Positions 1-6,905 of a stretch of DNA of 39,793 nucleotides are shown one piece after another (the stretch's first letter is position 1; each line of letters starts with the position of its first letter). The stretch is taken from the NCBI GenBank assembly GCA_947630855.1, contig CANRJF010000017.1:1-39793 (forward strand), read 5' to 3'. The notes under the pieces were generated by a model. The model was not told the DNA's origin. It made no database searches and saw nothing but the letters and a program-made list of their open reading frames with translations. The stretch comes from an uncultured Lachnospiraceae bacterium. Lineage in GTDB: Bacteria > Bacillota > Clostridia > Lachnospirales > Lachnospiraceae. The position numbers were made by a program, and so were the translations under genes.

Positions 1-459
1 AATAATTCCCATTTATTCGGCTATAATAGCCGACCGATAATGCATATTTACAGTTCGGTTAGGCCGTGAATTGTAACCTATACAGGATTCCGCATAAAAG
101 CAAGGTTTTTTGTCGAATCTCGTTTGTCGAATCGCAGATTGGGTGGGGTAAAAGTCCTCAAAGTCTAACAGCGGTACAGGTGGCTATAAATAATTGATGC
201 CATGGGAATTTTGTACGATTTGGCGAAAGTATAAGAGAATGGCTTGAAACCAAGGGATTTCGGGCTTGGTGGGGTTCCTCACGGTGGCTGGTGGGCCCCT
301 CTTTTTCGTGTTTTTAGATACTGCTGATAGAGGGGCGATTGACACAGTTTGGCAAAAGTCAGGGGTTTCCGCAATCTACTGTTGAAAAATGGGGGATATG
401 GCACAAACACGGAAACTGCTTCTATGAAATATAGCATTGCAGAAATGGCAATAAAATAG

Positions 460-540
460 CTATTCTGCAATGTTATAAGGTATAGTGATAGTGAATGTGC
501 ATCCGCCTTCGGGCGTATTCCATGGTAATGCTTTCCACCT
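460..540 (-). pseudogene. Remnant of the 3' end of a sensor histidine kinase gene
   Basis: Read on the minus strand, a short frame ends with residues TPEGGCTFTITIPYN and a stop shortly after. This resembles the last strand of a HATPase_c domain, where kinases usually end in a G-(T/C)-x-F-x-(I/V)-x-L/I-P pattern. Nothing upstream in this frame resembles the N, G1 or G2 boxes, so only about 20 codons would survive. The call rests on a short pattern and could be coincidence. Confidence 0.3.
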
Positions 541-673
541 GTGAAGGACGTTCCAAAAACAGCAGACTGGTGGTTGTCGGAGTAAAAAGAAGTAACCGCT
601 GAATATTTTTTCATCCAGAAGCCGGTTGATGTAATTTTTGTGCAGATTTGGTGTAAAAAAATTACCGCAAAAC

Positions 674-701
674 TTGTAAAAAGGATTTTTTCGGTTATAA
701 T
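674..701 (+). promoter_or_regulatory. Candidate sigma-A promoter for the AAA/Toprim pair
   Basis: TTGTAA at 674-679 and TATAAT at 696-701 are separated by 16 bp. The -10 is a perfect match and the -35 matches at four of six positions. It lies about 128 bp before the ATG at 829, leaving a long AT-rich leader. Confidence 0.45.
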
Positions 702-828
702 GTAAATATAGTATTTGTTCAGGCGTGTAAAAATGCTATTGCGAAGGGATTTTCATGCATTTTTGCATTGTATCTGTGAGGGTATTGAATAGATGCGATA
801 TATTAAATGAGAAACAAGAGGTATTTAT

Positions 829-1929
829 ATGTTAGCAGAATTTCGTGTCAGAAATTTTAGAAATTTCCGGGATGAACTGGTTTTTTCCCTGGAGTCTTCT
901 AAGAATTATGAATTTAACTCGTCTGCTGTTTCCAATGGAATCATAAAAGATTCCGTAATTGTGGGACACAATGCCACAGGAAAAACAAATCTTGGATATG
1001 CAATTCTTGATATTGTAAACCACCTGACAGATAAAAAGAAGAAGATTTTTTCTGCCGCACTTTATACAAATCTTTGTACAGAGGAACCTGTTGCCCACTT
1101 TTTTTATAAATTCCGGTTTGGTTCCGATGTTCTGGAATACACATATGAAAAAAAGAATTCGGAGCAGGTTATCCGGGAGATTTTGTACATTAATAAGAAA
1201 TTAATTCTTTCTAATGACATGGATACCTGCACTCTTGATTTGAAGGGAACCGAGACTTTAAATACAGAAAACTGGAAGGGCTCCATGTCCCTGGTAAAAT
1301 ATGTTTTTGCCAACGCGATTCTGGATGACGGCGACCCTTATTGTAAGGTCTTTATGGATTTTATGCAGTATGTCAATAGGATGCTGTGCTTTAGCAGTAC
1401 GGAAGGCCTTCGGTATATTGGATATACTACCGGAAGCGGTAATGTTTTAGAAACCATATCCACTATGGAAAACGGTGTTTTGGGCCTGCAGGATTTTTTG
1501 CAGGAACTGGGGCTTGATTTTAAACTGGAGGCAAAAGACAAAGGAGAAGGAATGGTTATTTATGCAATAATGGGAGAAAAGGAAATACCTTTTCATTTTC
1601 TCTGGTCCAGCGGTACAAGAGCTTTGGTTTTTCTTTTTCTCTGGTATTATCAGCGAAAAGAGATTTCTTTTATTTATATTGATGAGTTTGATGCATTTTA
1701 CCATACGGATTTATCTGTTGCTGTTATTCGAAAGCTGATGGAAAGTGATAATATCCAGGTTATCTTTACAAGCCATAACACGGATATTCTTTCCAACGAA
1801 CTGCTGCGTCCTGACTGTTACTTCCAGCTTGAGAATAACAAAATAACGCCATTTTCGGAATCAACGGACAAGGCATTAAGGGAAGCACATAATATCCAAA
1901 AAATGTACAAGGCAGGTGCTTTTTCATGA
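829..1929 (+). CDS. AAA family ATPase (AAA_15/OLD-like), probable defence ATPase
   Basis: A 366-aa ABC/SMC-like ATPase. The start LAEFRVRNFRNF is typical of the RecF/OLD-like fold. Walker A GHNATGKT is at about residues 46-53, a signature-like WSSGTRAL at 259-266, Walker B FIYIDEFD at 281-288, and a switch histidine in TSHNT at 314-318. There is no coiled-coil or fused nuclease, so the effector should be separate. The ATG follows an AAGAGG ribosome site. The stop overlaps the next ATG (ATGA), indicating translational coupling to the Toprim-like protein. Such ATPase-plus-effector pairs (PARIS AriA/AriB, RloA/RloB, AbiL) act in anti-phage abortive infection. The ATPase call is firm; the defence role is inferred from architecture. 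Confidence 0.82.
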   Translation: MLAEFRVRNFRNFRDELVFSLESSKNYEFNSSAVSNGIIKDSVIVGHNATGKTNLGYAILDIVNHLTDKKKKIFSAALYTNLCTEEPVAHFFYKFRFGSDVLEYTYEKKNSEQVIREILYINKKLILSNDMDTCTLDLKGTETLNTENWKGSMSLVKYVFANAILDDGDPYCKVFMDFMQYVNRMLCFSSTEGLRYIGYTTGSGNVLETISTMENGVLGLQDFLQELGLDFKLEAKDKGEGMVIYAIMGEKEIPFHFLWSSGTRALVFLFLWYYQRKEISFIYIDEFDAFYHTDLSVAVIRKLMESDNIQVIFTSHNTDILSNELLRPDCYFQLENNKITPFSESTDKALREAHNIQKMYKAGAFS

Positions 1930-2501
1930 AACATCCTTTCAAACGTATTGCGTTTATTTATGAAGGCATTTCTGCAGAAGACCAGTTATTAAAGAATTTA
2001 AGCAGTGTTTTCTTTGACGGACAGACAGATGTTTCCATTATTACCTGTCCGGCAGACGGAAATATCTATATGCTGTGGAACAGATTAAAGGATGATGATT
2101 ATAATACAAATGTGATTGATGTTCTGAAAGAAATGAGTGTTAGCGCAAAAGAGCAGCTTGGGGATTTAAGGCCAAGCAATTTCTCAGAAATTTATCTTTT
2201 TTTTGATTATGATGGACACAGTGACAATATACCAAAAGAATATCGAAACAAAGACATACTCGCAGAGATGCTGGATGTTTTTGATAATGAAACGGAACTT
2301 GGGAAACTGTATGTTTCTTATCCCATGGTAGAATCCATCAGGGAGATAGACGCAGGGAAAGCTGAATACAGGCGCCTTCATATTCCGTTGGAGGAAATCG
2401 GAAACTATAAACACAGTTTTTATACAGCGTCTGATTTTAACAATTATTCTGCCTTTGACAGACAAATTTCCCTTATTTTTTCCTTTGTGAGGAAATTATA
2501 A
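1926..2501 (+). CDS. Toprim-like partner protein of the AAA ATPase, putative nuclease effector
   Basis: A 191-aa protein overlapping the ATPase gene by 4 bp. The pattern fits a Toprim-like fold: an N-terminal strand ending in an acidic-glycine pair (IAFIYEGISAED, E13-G14), then a hydrophobic strand ending in an acidic pair (IYLFFDYDGH, D94/D96), then SYPMVESI at 131-138. In RloB and DUF4435/AriB proteins the equivalent acidic residues hold the metal for RNA or DNA cleavage. I cannot assign it to one named family by eye. It could also be a catalytically dead regulator, but the EG and DxD positions argue for activity. Both genes are AT-rich and sit beside other accessory genes, in keeping with a mobile defence module. 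Confidence 0.6.
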   Translation: MKHPFKRIAFIYEGISAEDQLLKNLSSVFFDGQTDVSIITCPADGNIYMLWNRLKDDDYNTNVIDVLKEMSVSAKEQLGDLRPSNFSEIYLFFDYDGHSDNIPKEYRNKDILAEMLDVFDNETELGKLYVSYPMVESIREIDAGKAEYRRLHIPLEEIGNYKHSFYTASDFNNYSAFDRQISLIFSFVRKL

Positions 2502-2574
2502 GGGAAAAAGTGTTTTTTCGTCTTAATTGTTTCCTGCCGCTTTATCCAAAAGTCTTACAAATCTAAAAACGCAC

Positions 2575-4302
2575 TTAGTTATTTAATTCGAAATATAATT
2601 GTTCTTTCAACTTCAGAACATAGTCCAAAGCATCTGAAACCTCTACAACCGTATTAACAGTTTTATCTCTTGTAGTGATTTCTATTTTATTATTCTGCAA
2701 ATTCCGAGGACTGATAATGATACGGATTGGTACGCCTAATAAGTCTGCATCTGCAAACATCTGTCCGCCTCTGATTCCTTCCCTGTCATCATAAATTACC
2801 TCTATTCTCTGCTTCTTCAATTCTTCATATAAAGTGTCAGCTGCTTTCTTTGTTTCTTCGTCATCGGGACGAATGCAACAAATATGAACCTCCCAAGGTG
2901 CAATCGAAATTGGCCATATTGGTCCATAATCATCATGTTTTGCTTCGCATATTGAAGCGGCAAGACGTCCAATACCTATTCCATAGCATCCCATAATAGG
3001 ATTATGGCTTGAACCGTCTTTATCAACATACTGCATGTGCATACTTTTGCTATATTTCGTACCTAGCTGGAAAATATTTCCTACTTCAATACCTCGTTTA
3101 ATAGTTAATGCCGGTTTGCCACAACATGGACAAATTCCCCCGTCTTTTACTTTCGCGATATCCACGAATGATACATTCTTGATATCTCTTTCTAAATTTA
3201 ATCCAATATAATGGAAACCTTCTCGATTTGCTCCTGCTACCAGGCTATCGATTCCTTTTAGGGACAAGTCTAAATAATAATCAACTTTCTCTGAAAGTTC
3301 AAATGGTCCGATATATCCGGCAACTAATGGAGAATCAGCTTTAATTTCGGCGGAATGAATATCTTCTCCTACCAAATTGCGAAGTTTTGTTTCGTTTACC
3401 TCATAATCTCCACGAACAAATGCGACTAGATAAGAATCATCTGAGTTTTTCTGATAAACAACCGCTTTACATGATGCAGAAACCTCGCTTTGTAAAAAAT
3501 TGCAAACATCTTCAATAGTCTTACAATTTGGTGTTTCAATACACTCAAGTGATGAAAAGACATTATCAGAGATGTTTTCTACAATATTTTCTGCTGCTTC
3601 CAAATTAGCTCTGTAATCACAAGCGGAGCATAATACAATGGAATCCTCGCCGACTTCATTTAGCAACATATACTCATGAGAAATATTTCCCCCCATCATT
3701 CCTGAATCAGAAGCAACTGTTACTACTTCTGGAATTCCTACTCGTTTAAAAATGCGATTATAGGCATCATAACATTTCTGATAGTACTGTTCTAAATCCT
3801 CTTGTGAGGTATGAAACGAGTATGCATCTTTCATTGTAAATTCGCGCACACGTATCATGCCGGCTCTTGGTCTGGCTTCGTCTCTGAATTTTCTTTGAAT
3901 CTGATAAATCATAAATGGATATTGCTGATAGGATTGGCCATATTCCCGCACGAGTTGAACGGCAGCTTCTTCATGTGTCATTCCAAGTACCATTTTTGAT
4001 TTGTTACGATCCTGAAAACGAACCAATTCGTTTGCGATACTGTCGTAGCGCCCAGATTCCTGCCAAAGTTCTGCAGGCATTACAACCGGAAATAGAACCT
4101 CCTGTCCATCAATAGAATTCATTTCTTCTCTGATAATTGTTTCGATTTTGGAAGTTACTCTTCTTAATGCCGGAAATTCTGAAAAAATTCCATTGCCAAC
4201 ATATTTCATATACCCGCCACGTACCATTAATGCGTGGCTGTCGATAACACAATCTGCTGGCCGTTCTTTAAATCTCTGTCCAACTAAATTTTTAACTTTC
4301 AT
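2575..4302 (-). CDS. proS: Proline--tRNA ligase, bacterial type with editing domain
   Basis: A 575-aa class II aminoacyl-tRNA synthetase that charges tRNA-Pro in the cytoplasm. Motif 2 is visible around FRDEARPRAGMIRVREF and the TXE proline-binding signature in GMTHEEA. The segment from about residue 225 to 395 is the INS editing domain found in bacterial long-form ProRS. Motif 3 is GCYGIGIGRLA, followed by the C-terminal anticodon-binding domain. No T-box leader is visible upstream; instead there is a dispersed-repeat copy and an operator-like motif shared with the upstream tetR gene. Many Clostridia carry the short archaeal/eukaryal-type ProRS, so this long form next to a TetR gene may be a second copy (inference; the rest of the genome is not visible). 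Confidence 0.95.
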   Translation of the reverse strand: MKVKNLVGQRFKERPADCVIDSHALMVRGGYMKYVGNGIFSEFPALRRVTSKIETIIREEMNSIDGQEVLFPVVMPAELWQESGRYDSIANELVRFQDRNKSKMVLGMTHEEAAVQLVREYGQSYQQYPFMIYQIQRKFRDEARPRAGMIRVREFTMKDAYSFHTSQEDLEQYYQKCYDAYNRIFKRVGIPEVVTVASDSGMMGGNISHEYMLLNEVGEDSIVLCSACDYRANLEAAENIVENISDNVFSSLECIETPNCKTIEDVCNFLQSEVSASCKAVVYQKNSDDSYLVAFVRGDYEVNETKLRNLVGEDIHSAEIKADSPLVAGYIGPFELSEKVDYYLDLSLKGIDSLVAGANREGFHYIGLNLERDIKNVSFVDIAKVKDGGICPCCGKPALTIKRGIEVGNIFQLGTKYSKSMHMQYVDKDGSSHNPIMGCYGIGIGRLAASICEAKHDDYGPIWPISIAPWEVHICCIRPDDEETKKAADTLYEELKKQRIEVIYDDREGIRGGQMFADADLLGVPIRIIISPRNLQNNKIEITTRDKTVNTVVEVSDALDYVLKLKEQLYFELNN

Positions 4303-4320
4303 TTTTTTTCATCCTTTCTG

Positions 4321-4364
4321 TTATTCCCGCGGGCAACGAGCCAAGTGACTGCTTGCAGCGGGGT
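4321..4364 (-). repeat. Dispersed repeat, copy A (internally deleted form)
   Basis: On the minus strand it reads from ACCCCGCTGCAAGCA into GTCACTTGGCTCGTTG and ends CGCGGGAATAA. It matches the two ends of the longer copy at 8847-8992, joined at the 9-bp direct repeat CTGCAAGCA. It ends about 18 bp before the proS start, so it lies in the proS leader. The outer flank TTTGATTAA (4366-4374) is also shared with other copies. Confidence 0.75.
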
Positions 4365-4408
4365 CTTTGATTAAATTATCTTAGTGGGATTTATTCTGGT
4401 AGTTTTCT

Positions 4409-4428
4409 AATAGTGTCCACTTTCTGTA
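4409..4428 (-). promoter_or_regulatory. Operator-like motif upstream of proS
   Basis: The plus-strand bases AATAGTGTCCACTTTCTGTA match 5076-5094 in front of tetR (AATAGTGTCACTTTCCGTA) with one inserted base and one substitution. Each core is an inverted repeat AGTG-n(1-2)-CACT. Sharing between the tetR and proS upstream regions suggests that the regulator binds both. This is inference from sequence only. Confidence 0.45.
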
Positions 4429-4468
4429 ATGTTTCTTAAAAATGCAATAATTGAGCTGTTAAAGAAAA

Positions 4469-5047
4469 CTAAACGTCACGAATATCAATTTTTCTAATGT
4501 TAGATAAATAGAAAATCATGGATTTTTTTATATCAAATACAGAATCACGCATATTGTTTTTAATCCAGCGGACAATGAGATTCCATACACCGCCAATATT
4601 AAAAGAAATGATATATTCTGTAAGTAATTGATTTTCCAGATGATTTTCTTGTAATTCAGAGATATATCTATTATGTTCATTCAGTATTATCCCATTTAAT
4701 TTTTCAAGCAATAAATATAAGAGCATATTATCCCGGAGAATAAAAAGTATTTCTTTGTTTTTCTCGCAAAAATCGAAGATAACATCAAACGTTTGAATAA
4801 GTGAATATTTCGGTTGCCGTTGTTGTATAGCATTAACATAATCTTGCAAAATGGTGTCAATAAAAGAATTTAACACGTCATCTTTAGAACAAAAATTACG
4901 GTAAAAAGTTTTCCGTGATATATCCGTTTCTAAAAGGATTTGCTTTACTGTTATTTCTGCATAGGGATATTGCTTCATAAGAAGCAGGAGGGATTCGGTA
5001 ATTACTTTTTTGGAGCGCAACGCGCTGGGATTTTGTGTTGGATTCAT
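4469..5047 (-). CDS. TetR/AcrR family transcriptional regulator
   Basis: A 192-aa regulator. The N-terminal helix-turn-helix is clear (ITVKQILLETDISRKTFYRN, about residues 32-51, with FYRNFCSKDDVL after it). The C-terminal half resembles the TetR_C_8-type ligand domain (GGVWNLIVRWI). I choose the ATG at 5047 because GGAGAGG lies 6 bp upstream; a GTG at 5065 is possible but would place that ribosome site inside the coding region. It is divergent from the HXXEE membrane protein and upstream of proS on the same strand. An inverted repeat GACACT-n12-AGTGTC at 5061-5084 just before the start suggests autorepression. The ligand is unknown. Confidence 0.88.
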   Translation of the reverse strand: MNPTQNPSALRSKKVITESLLLLMKQYPYAEITVKQILLETDISRKTFYRNFCSKDDVLNSFIDTILQDYVNAIQQRQPKYSLIQTFDVIFDFCEKNKEILFILRDNMLLYLLLEKLNGIILNEHNRYISELQENHLENQLLTEYIISFNIGGVWNLIVRWIKNNMRDSVFDIKKSMIFYLSNIRKIDIRDV

Positions 5048-5060
5048 AAAATTCCTCTCC

Positions 5061-5100
5061 GACACTTTTATTTAAAATAGTGTCACTTTCCGTATAAGTA
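5061..5100. promoter_or_regulatory. Probable TetR operator between tetR and the HXXEE gene
   Basis: GACACT (5061-5066) and AGTGTC (5079-5084) form an inverted repeat with an AT-rich centre. It overlaps AGTGTCACT and the motif shared with the proS upstream region. It sits directly between the two divergent genes, where a TetR dimer would block both promoters. Confidence 0.55.
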
Positions 5101-5129
5101 TTGCTTTTTATTAGTGAACATTTTATCAT
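5101..5129 (+). promoter_or_regulatory. Candidate promoter of the HXXEE gene
   Basis: TTGCTT at 5101-5106 and TATCAT at 5124-5129 are spaced by 17 bp. It lies immediately next to the operator-like repeats, which fits TetR control of the divergent gene. Confidence 0.5.
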
Positions 5130-5205
5130 ACAGTCGAAAAGGTTACAAGCGTTTACTTTTTACAGTGCGTCAGCTAAAGGACGGGCAGAAAAGGAGGGCA
5201 ATATT

Positions 5206-5724
5206 ATGTTGTCATATATCTGGTTATTTCCATTGCTATTTATTTTTCACGATATGGAAGAAATAATAGGTTTTATTCCGTGGCTGAAACATAATCAGAC
5301 ATTTCTTAGCAAAAAGTATCCTGCAATTTTCAAGCAATATGAGCAGGCATCCTCAGAAGGATTTGCTCTTGCAGTATTTGAAGAATTGCTTTTATGTATT
5401 TTCCTCTGTCTGATATCTTTATTTACAAATTGGTATGGACTATGGTTAGGGGGATTTATTGGCTGTACATTTCACTTTCTGGTACATATTGGTCAATCTA
5501 TAATGATAAGAAAGTATATACCATGTGTAATTACAAGTATTATTGCGTTGCCTGTAAGCGTATATGTGATTTACAAAAGTATATATTTACTGGAATACTC
5601 ATTTTATCAAGTGCTATTTTACAGCTTTATTGGAATTTTTGTCATTGCAGTGAATCTTGCTTTTGCTCATATGTTAATGAGAGGCTTTTCAAAATATTTA
5701 AAGCGATATAGCAATGAGAATTGA
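5206..5724 (+). CDS. HXXEE domain-containing membrane protein
   Basis: A 172-aa, very hydrophobic protein with about five membrane segments. The defining HDMEE motif follows the first helix (FIFHDMEEIIGF), and a second His-rich helix CTFHFLVHIGQS fits the HXXEE family, whose biochemical role is unknown. The ATG at 5206 follows AAGGAGGGCAATATT; an upstream in-frame start at 5101 lies inside the promoter region and lacks a ribosome site. It is divergent from tetR, so it is the most likely target of that regulator, as is common for HXXEE genes next to TetR genes. Confidence 0.8.
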   Translation: MLSYIWLFPLLFIFHDMEEIIGFIPWLKHNQTFLSKKYPAIFKQYEQASSEGFALAVFEELLLCIFLCLISLFTNWYGLWLGGFIGCTFHFLVHIGQSIMIRKYIPCVITSIIALPVSVYVIYKSIYLLEYSFYQVLFYSFIGIFVIAVNLAFAHMLMRGFSKYLKRYSNEN

Positions 5725-5774
5725 AAATAAAGAAAAAACAGCAATTTAAAGGCGCATGGAACAGTAAATTTCGA

Positions 5775-5808
5775 GGCTGCACACTAATTTAGTGCGACAG
5801 CCCCTTTT
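5775..5808 (+). terminator. Rho-independent terminator after the HXXEE gene
   Basis: GGCTG...CAGCC encloses an inner CACTAA/TTAGTG stem and is followed by CCCTTTT. It is a stable stem-loop 50 bp after the stop. Confidence 0.7.
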
Positions 5809-5873
5809 CGTAAATTTTATATATCTGAAGTGGAGTGCAGAATCTTTCTATGGGCTTATTGATTAGCAATAAT

Positions 5874-6122
5874 TTATATGCCCACAGATTCAGTCTCCCC
5901 TACAAACTGCAGTTTCTTTTTCTGCCTTACGCAGTCATCCAGATAATAATTCATCAGCACTTGATATGGAATACCTGATTCATCAGACATTGCCTTAAAA
6001 TATTCGATTGTCGTAACGTTCATATTCATCGTGACAGGTTTCTTGATTTTTTTTGCATAAGGATTTTTTCGGGGATTCAAGTTTTTAATATCATATTCTT
6101 CCCTCATATCCATTTCTTCCAT
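5874..6122 (-). CDS. BrnA-like antitoxin (ribbon-helix-helix)
   Basis: An 82-aa protein with the pattern of BrnA/CopG-type antitoxins: an N-terminal acidic part (MREEYDIKNLN), the basic RKNPYAKKIKK, a beta strand VTMNMNV, then two helices (TIEYFKAMSDESGIPYQVL, MNYYLDDCVRQ). BrnA neutralises the BrnT ribonuclease and represses the operon. The ATG at 6122 lies just after the stop of a truncated brnT-like frame; an earlier ATG is followed at once by TAA. The cognate toxin survives only as a fragment, so this is an orphan antitoxin unless it works with a toxin elsewhere. Confidence 0.7.
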   Translation of the reverse strand: MEEMDMREEYDIKNLNPRKNPYAKKIKKPVTMNMNVTTIEYFKAMSDESGIPYQVLMNYYLDDCVRQKKKLQFVGETESVGI

Positions 6123-6129
6123 TACATAA

Positions 6130-6246
6130 TCACCACCCTTTATTGATATCAATATATTGCTGTGTTTCCATTTTCGTTGCCTTCCTTGCTGAAATAATGC
6201 GGATAATATCATCAGCGCTGCGGTAACAGTGACAGACAATCAGCAT
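6130..6246 (-). pseudogene. Truncated BrnT-like toxin remnant
   Basis: A 38-codon minus-strand frame reads MLIVCHCYRSADDIIRIISA, continues RKATKMETQQY, and stops 8 bp before the antitoxin start. This is the C-terminal pattern of BrnT toxins (VxHCYR...IRIISARKATKxExxxY). The family is normally about 90 aa; the N-terminal half, including its catalytic residues, is missing. An in-frame stop lies just before the ATG and the upstream DNA is very AT-rich. It is probably inactive but still in the toxin-antitoxin operon position. Confidence 0.65.
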
Positions 6247-6355
6247 CTTTTATGTTATCCATGTTTATATTATATTTATAATATCAATATAAATCCAGAG
6301 ACTTATTAAAATATCTTTATAATTTTTGAGGACGACAGCACTTTACACCCATTGA

Positions 6356-6790
6356 TTATTTTTCTATAAAATCATGATAATCATTTACAATGTCTTTTAG
6401 TGTAATGCTTTCTAAACTATCACATAAATCCTTTTGGATTTTCTGGTAAGAACAATCTAATACATTATGAATATTTTTCCCTATTGGGCAGAGGGGCGAA
6501 GGTAATGAATGAATACCAAACAATTTTGAAAGAAAGTTTGGTTCTATGGCTTTACATATACGATATATGGTTATTTCCTCCAATGGACAGTTGAGCGTTG
6601 CACCGCCTGTTCCAAATTTAACAGATATTACACCGTCTTTTTTCAGTGAACTTAAAATATTTCGGATTGTAACAGAATTGCTTCCGGTGGATAAGGATAA
6701 AAGTTCGCTGGTTACTTTTTTCTCTTCTCCGTATTCATAAATAAAAATAAGGCAATGGATAGCAACGGAACACTTTGTACTGATATGCAT
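6356..6790 (-). CDS. Rrf2 family transcriptional regulator
   Basis: A 144-aa winged-helix regulator starting MHISTKCSVAIHCLIFIYEY, the classic Rrf2 N-terminus, with the recognition helix around SNSVTIRNILSSLKKDG and a wing VKFGTGGATLNCP. Iron-sulfur members (IscR, NsrR) have three clustered cysteines; only one plausible cysteine (SPLCPIG) lies in the corresponding region here, so it is more like the YwnA/CymR-type redox or small-molecule sensors. It is divergent from the EFR1-type protein, with promoters of both genes inside 115 bp and a dyad at 6851-6878. Confidence 0.9.
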   Translation of the reverse strand: MHISTKCSVAIHCLIFIYEYGEEKKVTSELLSLSTGSNSVTIRNILSSLKKDGVISVKFGTGGATLNCPLEEITIYRICKAIEPNFLSKLFGIHSLPSPLCPIGKNIHNVLDCSYQKIQKDLCDSLESITLKDIVNDYHDFIEK

Positions 6791-6812
6791 GGCGTATCTC
6801 CTTTCCTAATGA

Positions 6813-6841
6813 ATTGTATCATAAACGCATTCTGCTGTAAA
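6813..6841 (-). promoter_or_regulatory. Promoter of the Rrf2 gene
   Basis: On the minus strand TTTACA (6836-6841) and TACAAT (6813-6818) are spaced by 17 bp, 23 bp before the start codon. Confidence 0.55.
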
Positions 6842-6843
6842 TC

Positions 6844-6878
6844 TTGACACTACACCTTTGGTTTGTTATAATGGTGTA
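6844..6878 (+). promoter_or_regulatory. Consensus promoter with overlapping operator-like dyad for the EFR1-type gene
   Basis: TTGACA (6844-6849) and TATAAT (6867-6872) are spaced by exactly 17 bp, a perfect sigma-A promoter. The perfect inverted repeat TACACC (6851-6856) / GGTGTA (6873-6878) brackets the spacer and -10. A perfect promoter with a dyad in it fits tight repression by the adjacent Rrf2 regulator. Confidence 0.75.
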
Positions 6879-6905
6879 AATCTAAAAATTACAGGAGGCT
6901 TACAT

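Larger units (their letters stand above)
1..828. other. Left-edge region without an intact gene
   Basis: No convincing complete gene is visible on either strand. Seen here: a perfect 7-bp dyad around a TATAAT at 18-32; an 11-bp direct repeat (TTTGTCGAATC) at 109-119 and 123-133; an 8-bp inverted repeat GCCCCTCT/AGAGGGGC at 295-302 and 329-336; a likely histidine-kinase 3' remnant at 460-540; and a promoter candidate for the next gene at 674-701. A minus-strand open frame at 279-614 has no domain-like features and runs in a different frame across the kinase remnant, so I treat it as chance. Confidence 0.5.

Noticed and set aside
109-133. CRISPR-like direct repeats TTTGTCGAATC
   Set aside because: Only two copies, 3 bp apart; too short and too few for an array. 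No CRISPR array was seen elsewhere in the window.
279-614. A 111-codon minus-strand open frame
   Set aside because: Low-complexity composition without a domain pattern, no ribosome site, and it runs across the likely kinase remnant in another frame.
4303-4468. T-box riboswitch in front of proS
   Set aside because: The T-box consensus and terminator/antiterminator pair are not visible; the leader holds a repeat copy and an operator-like motif instead.
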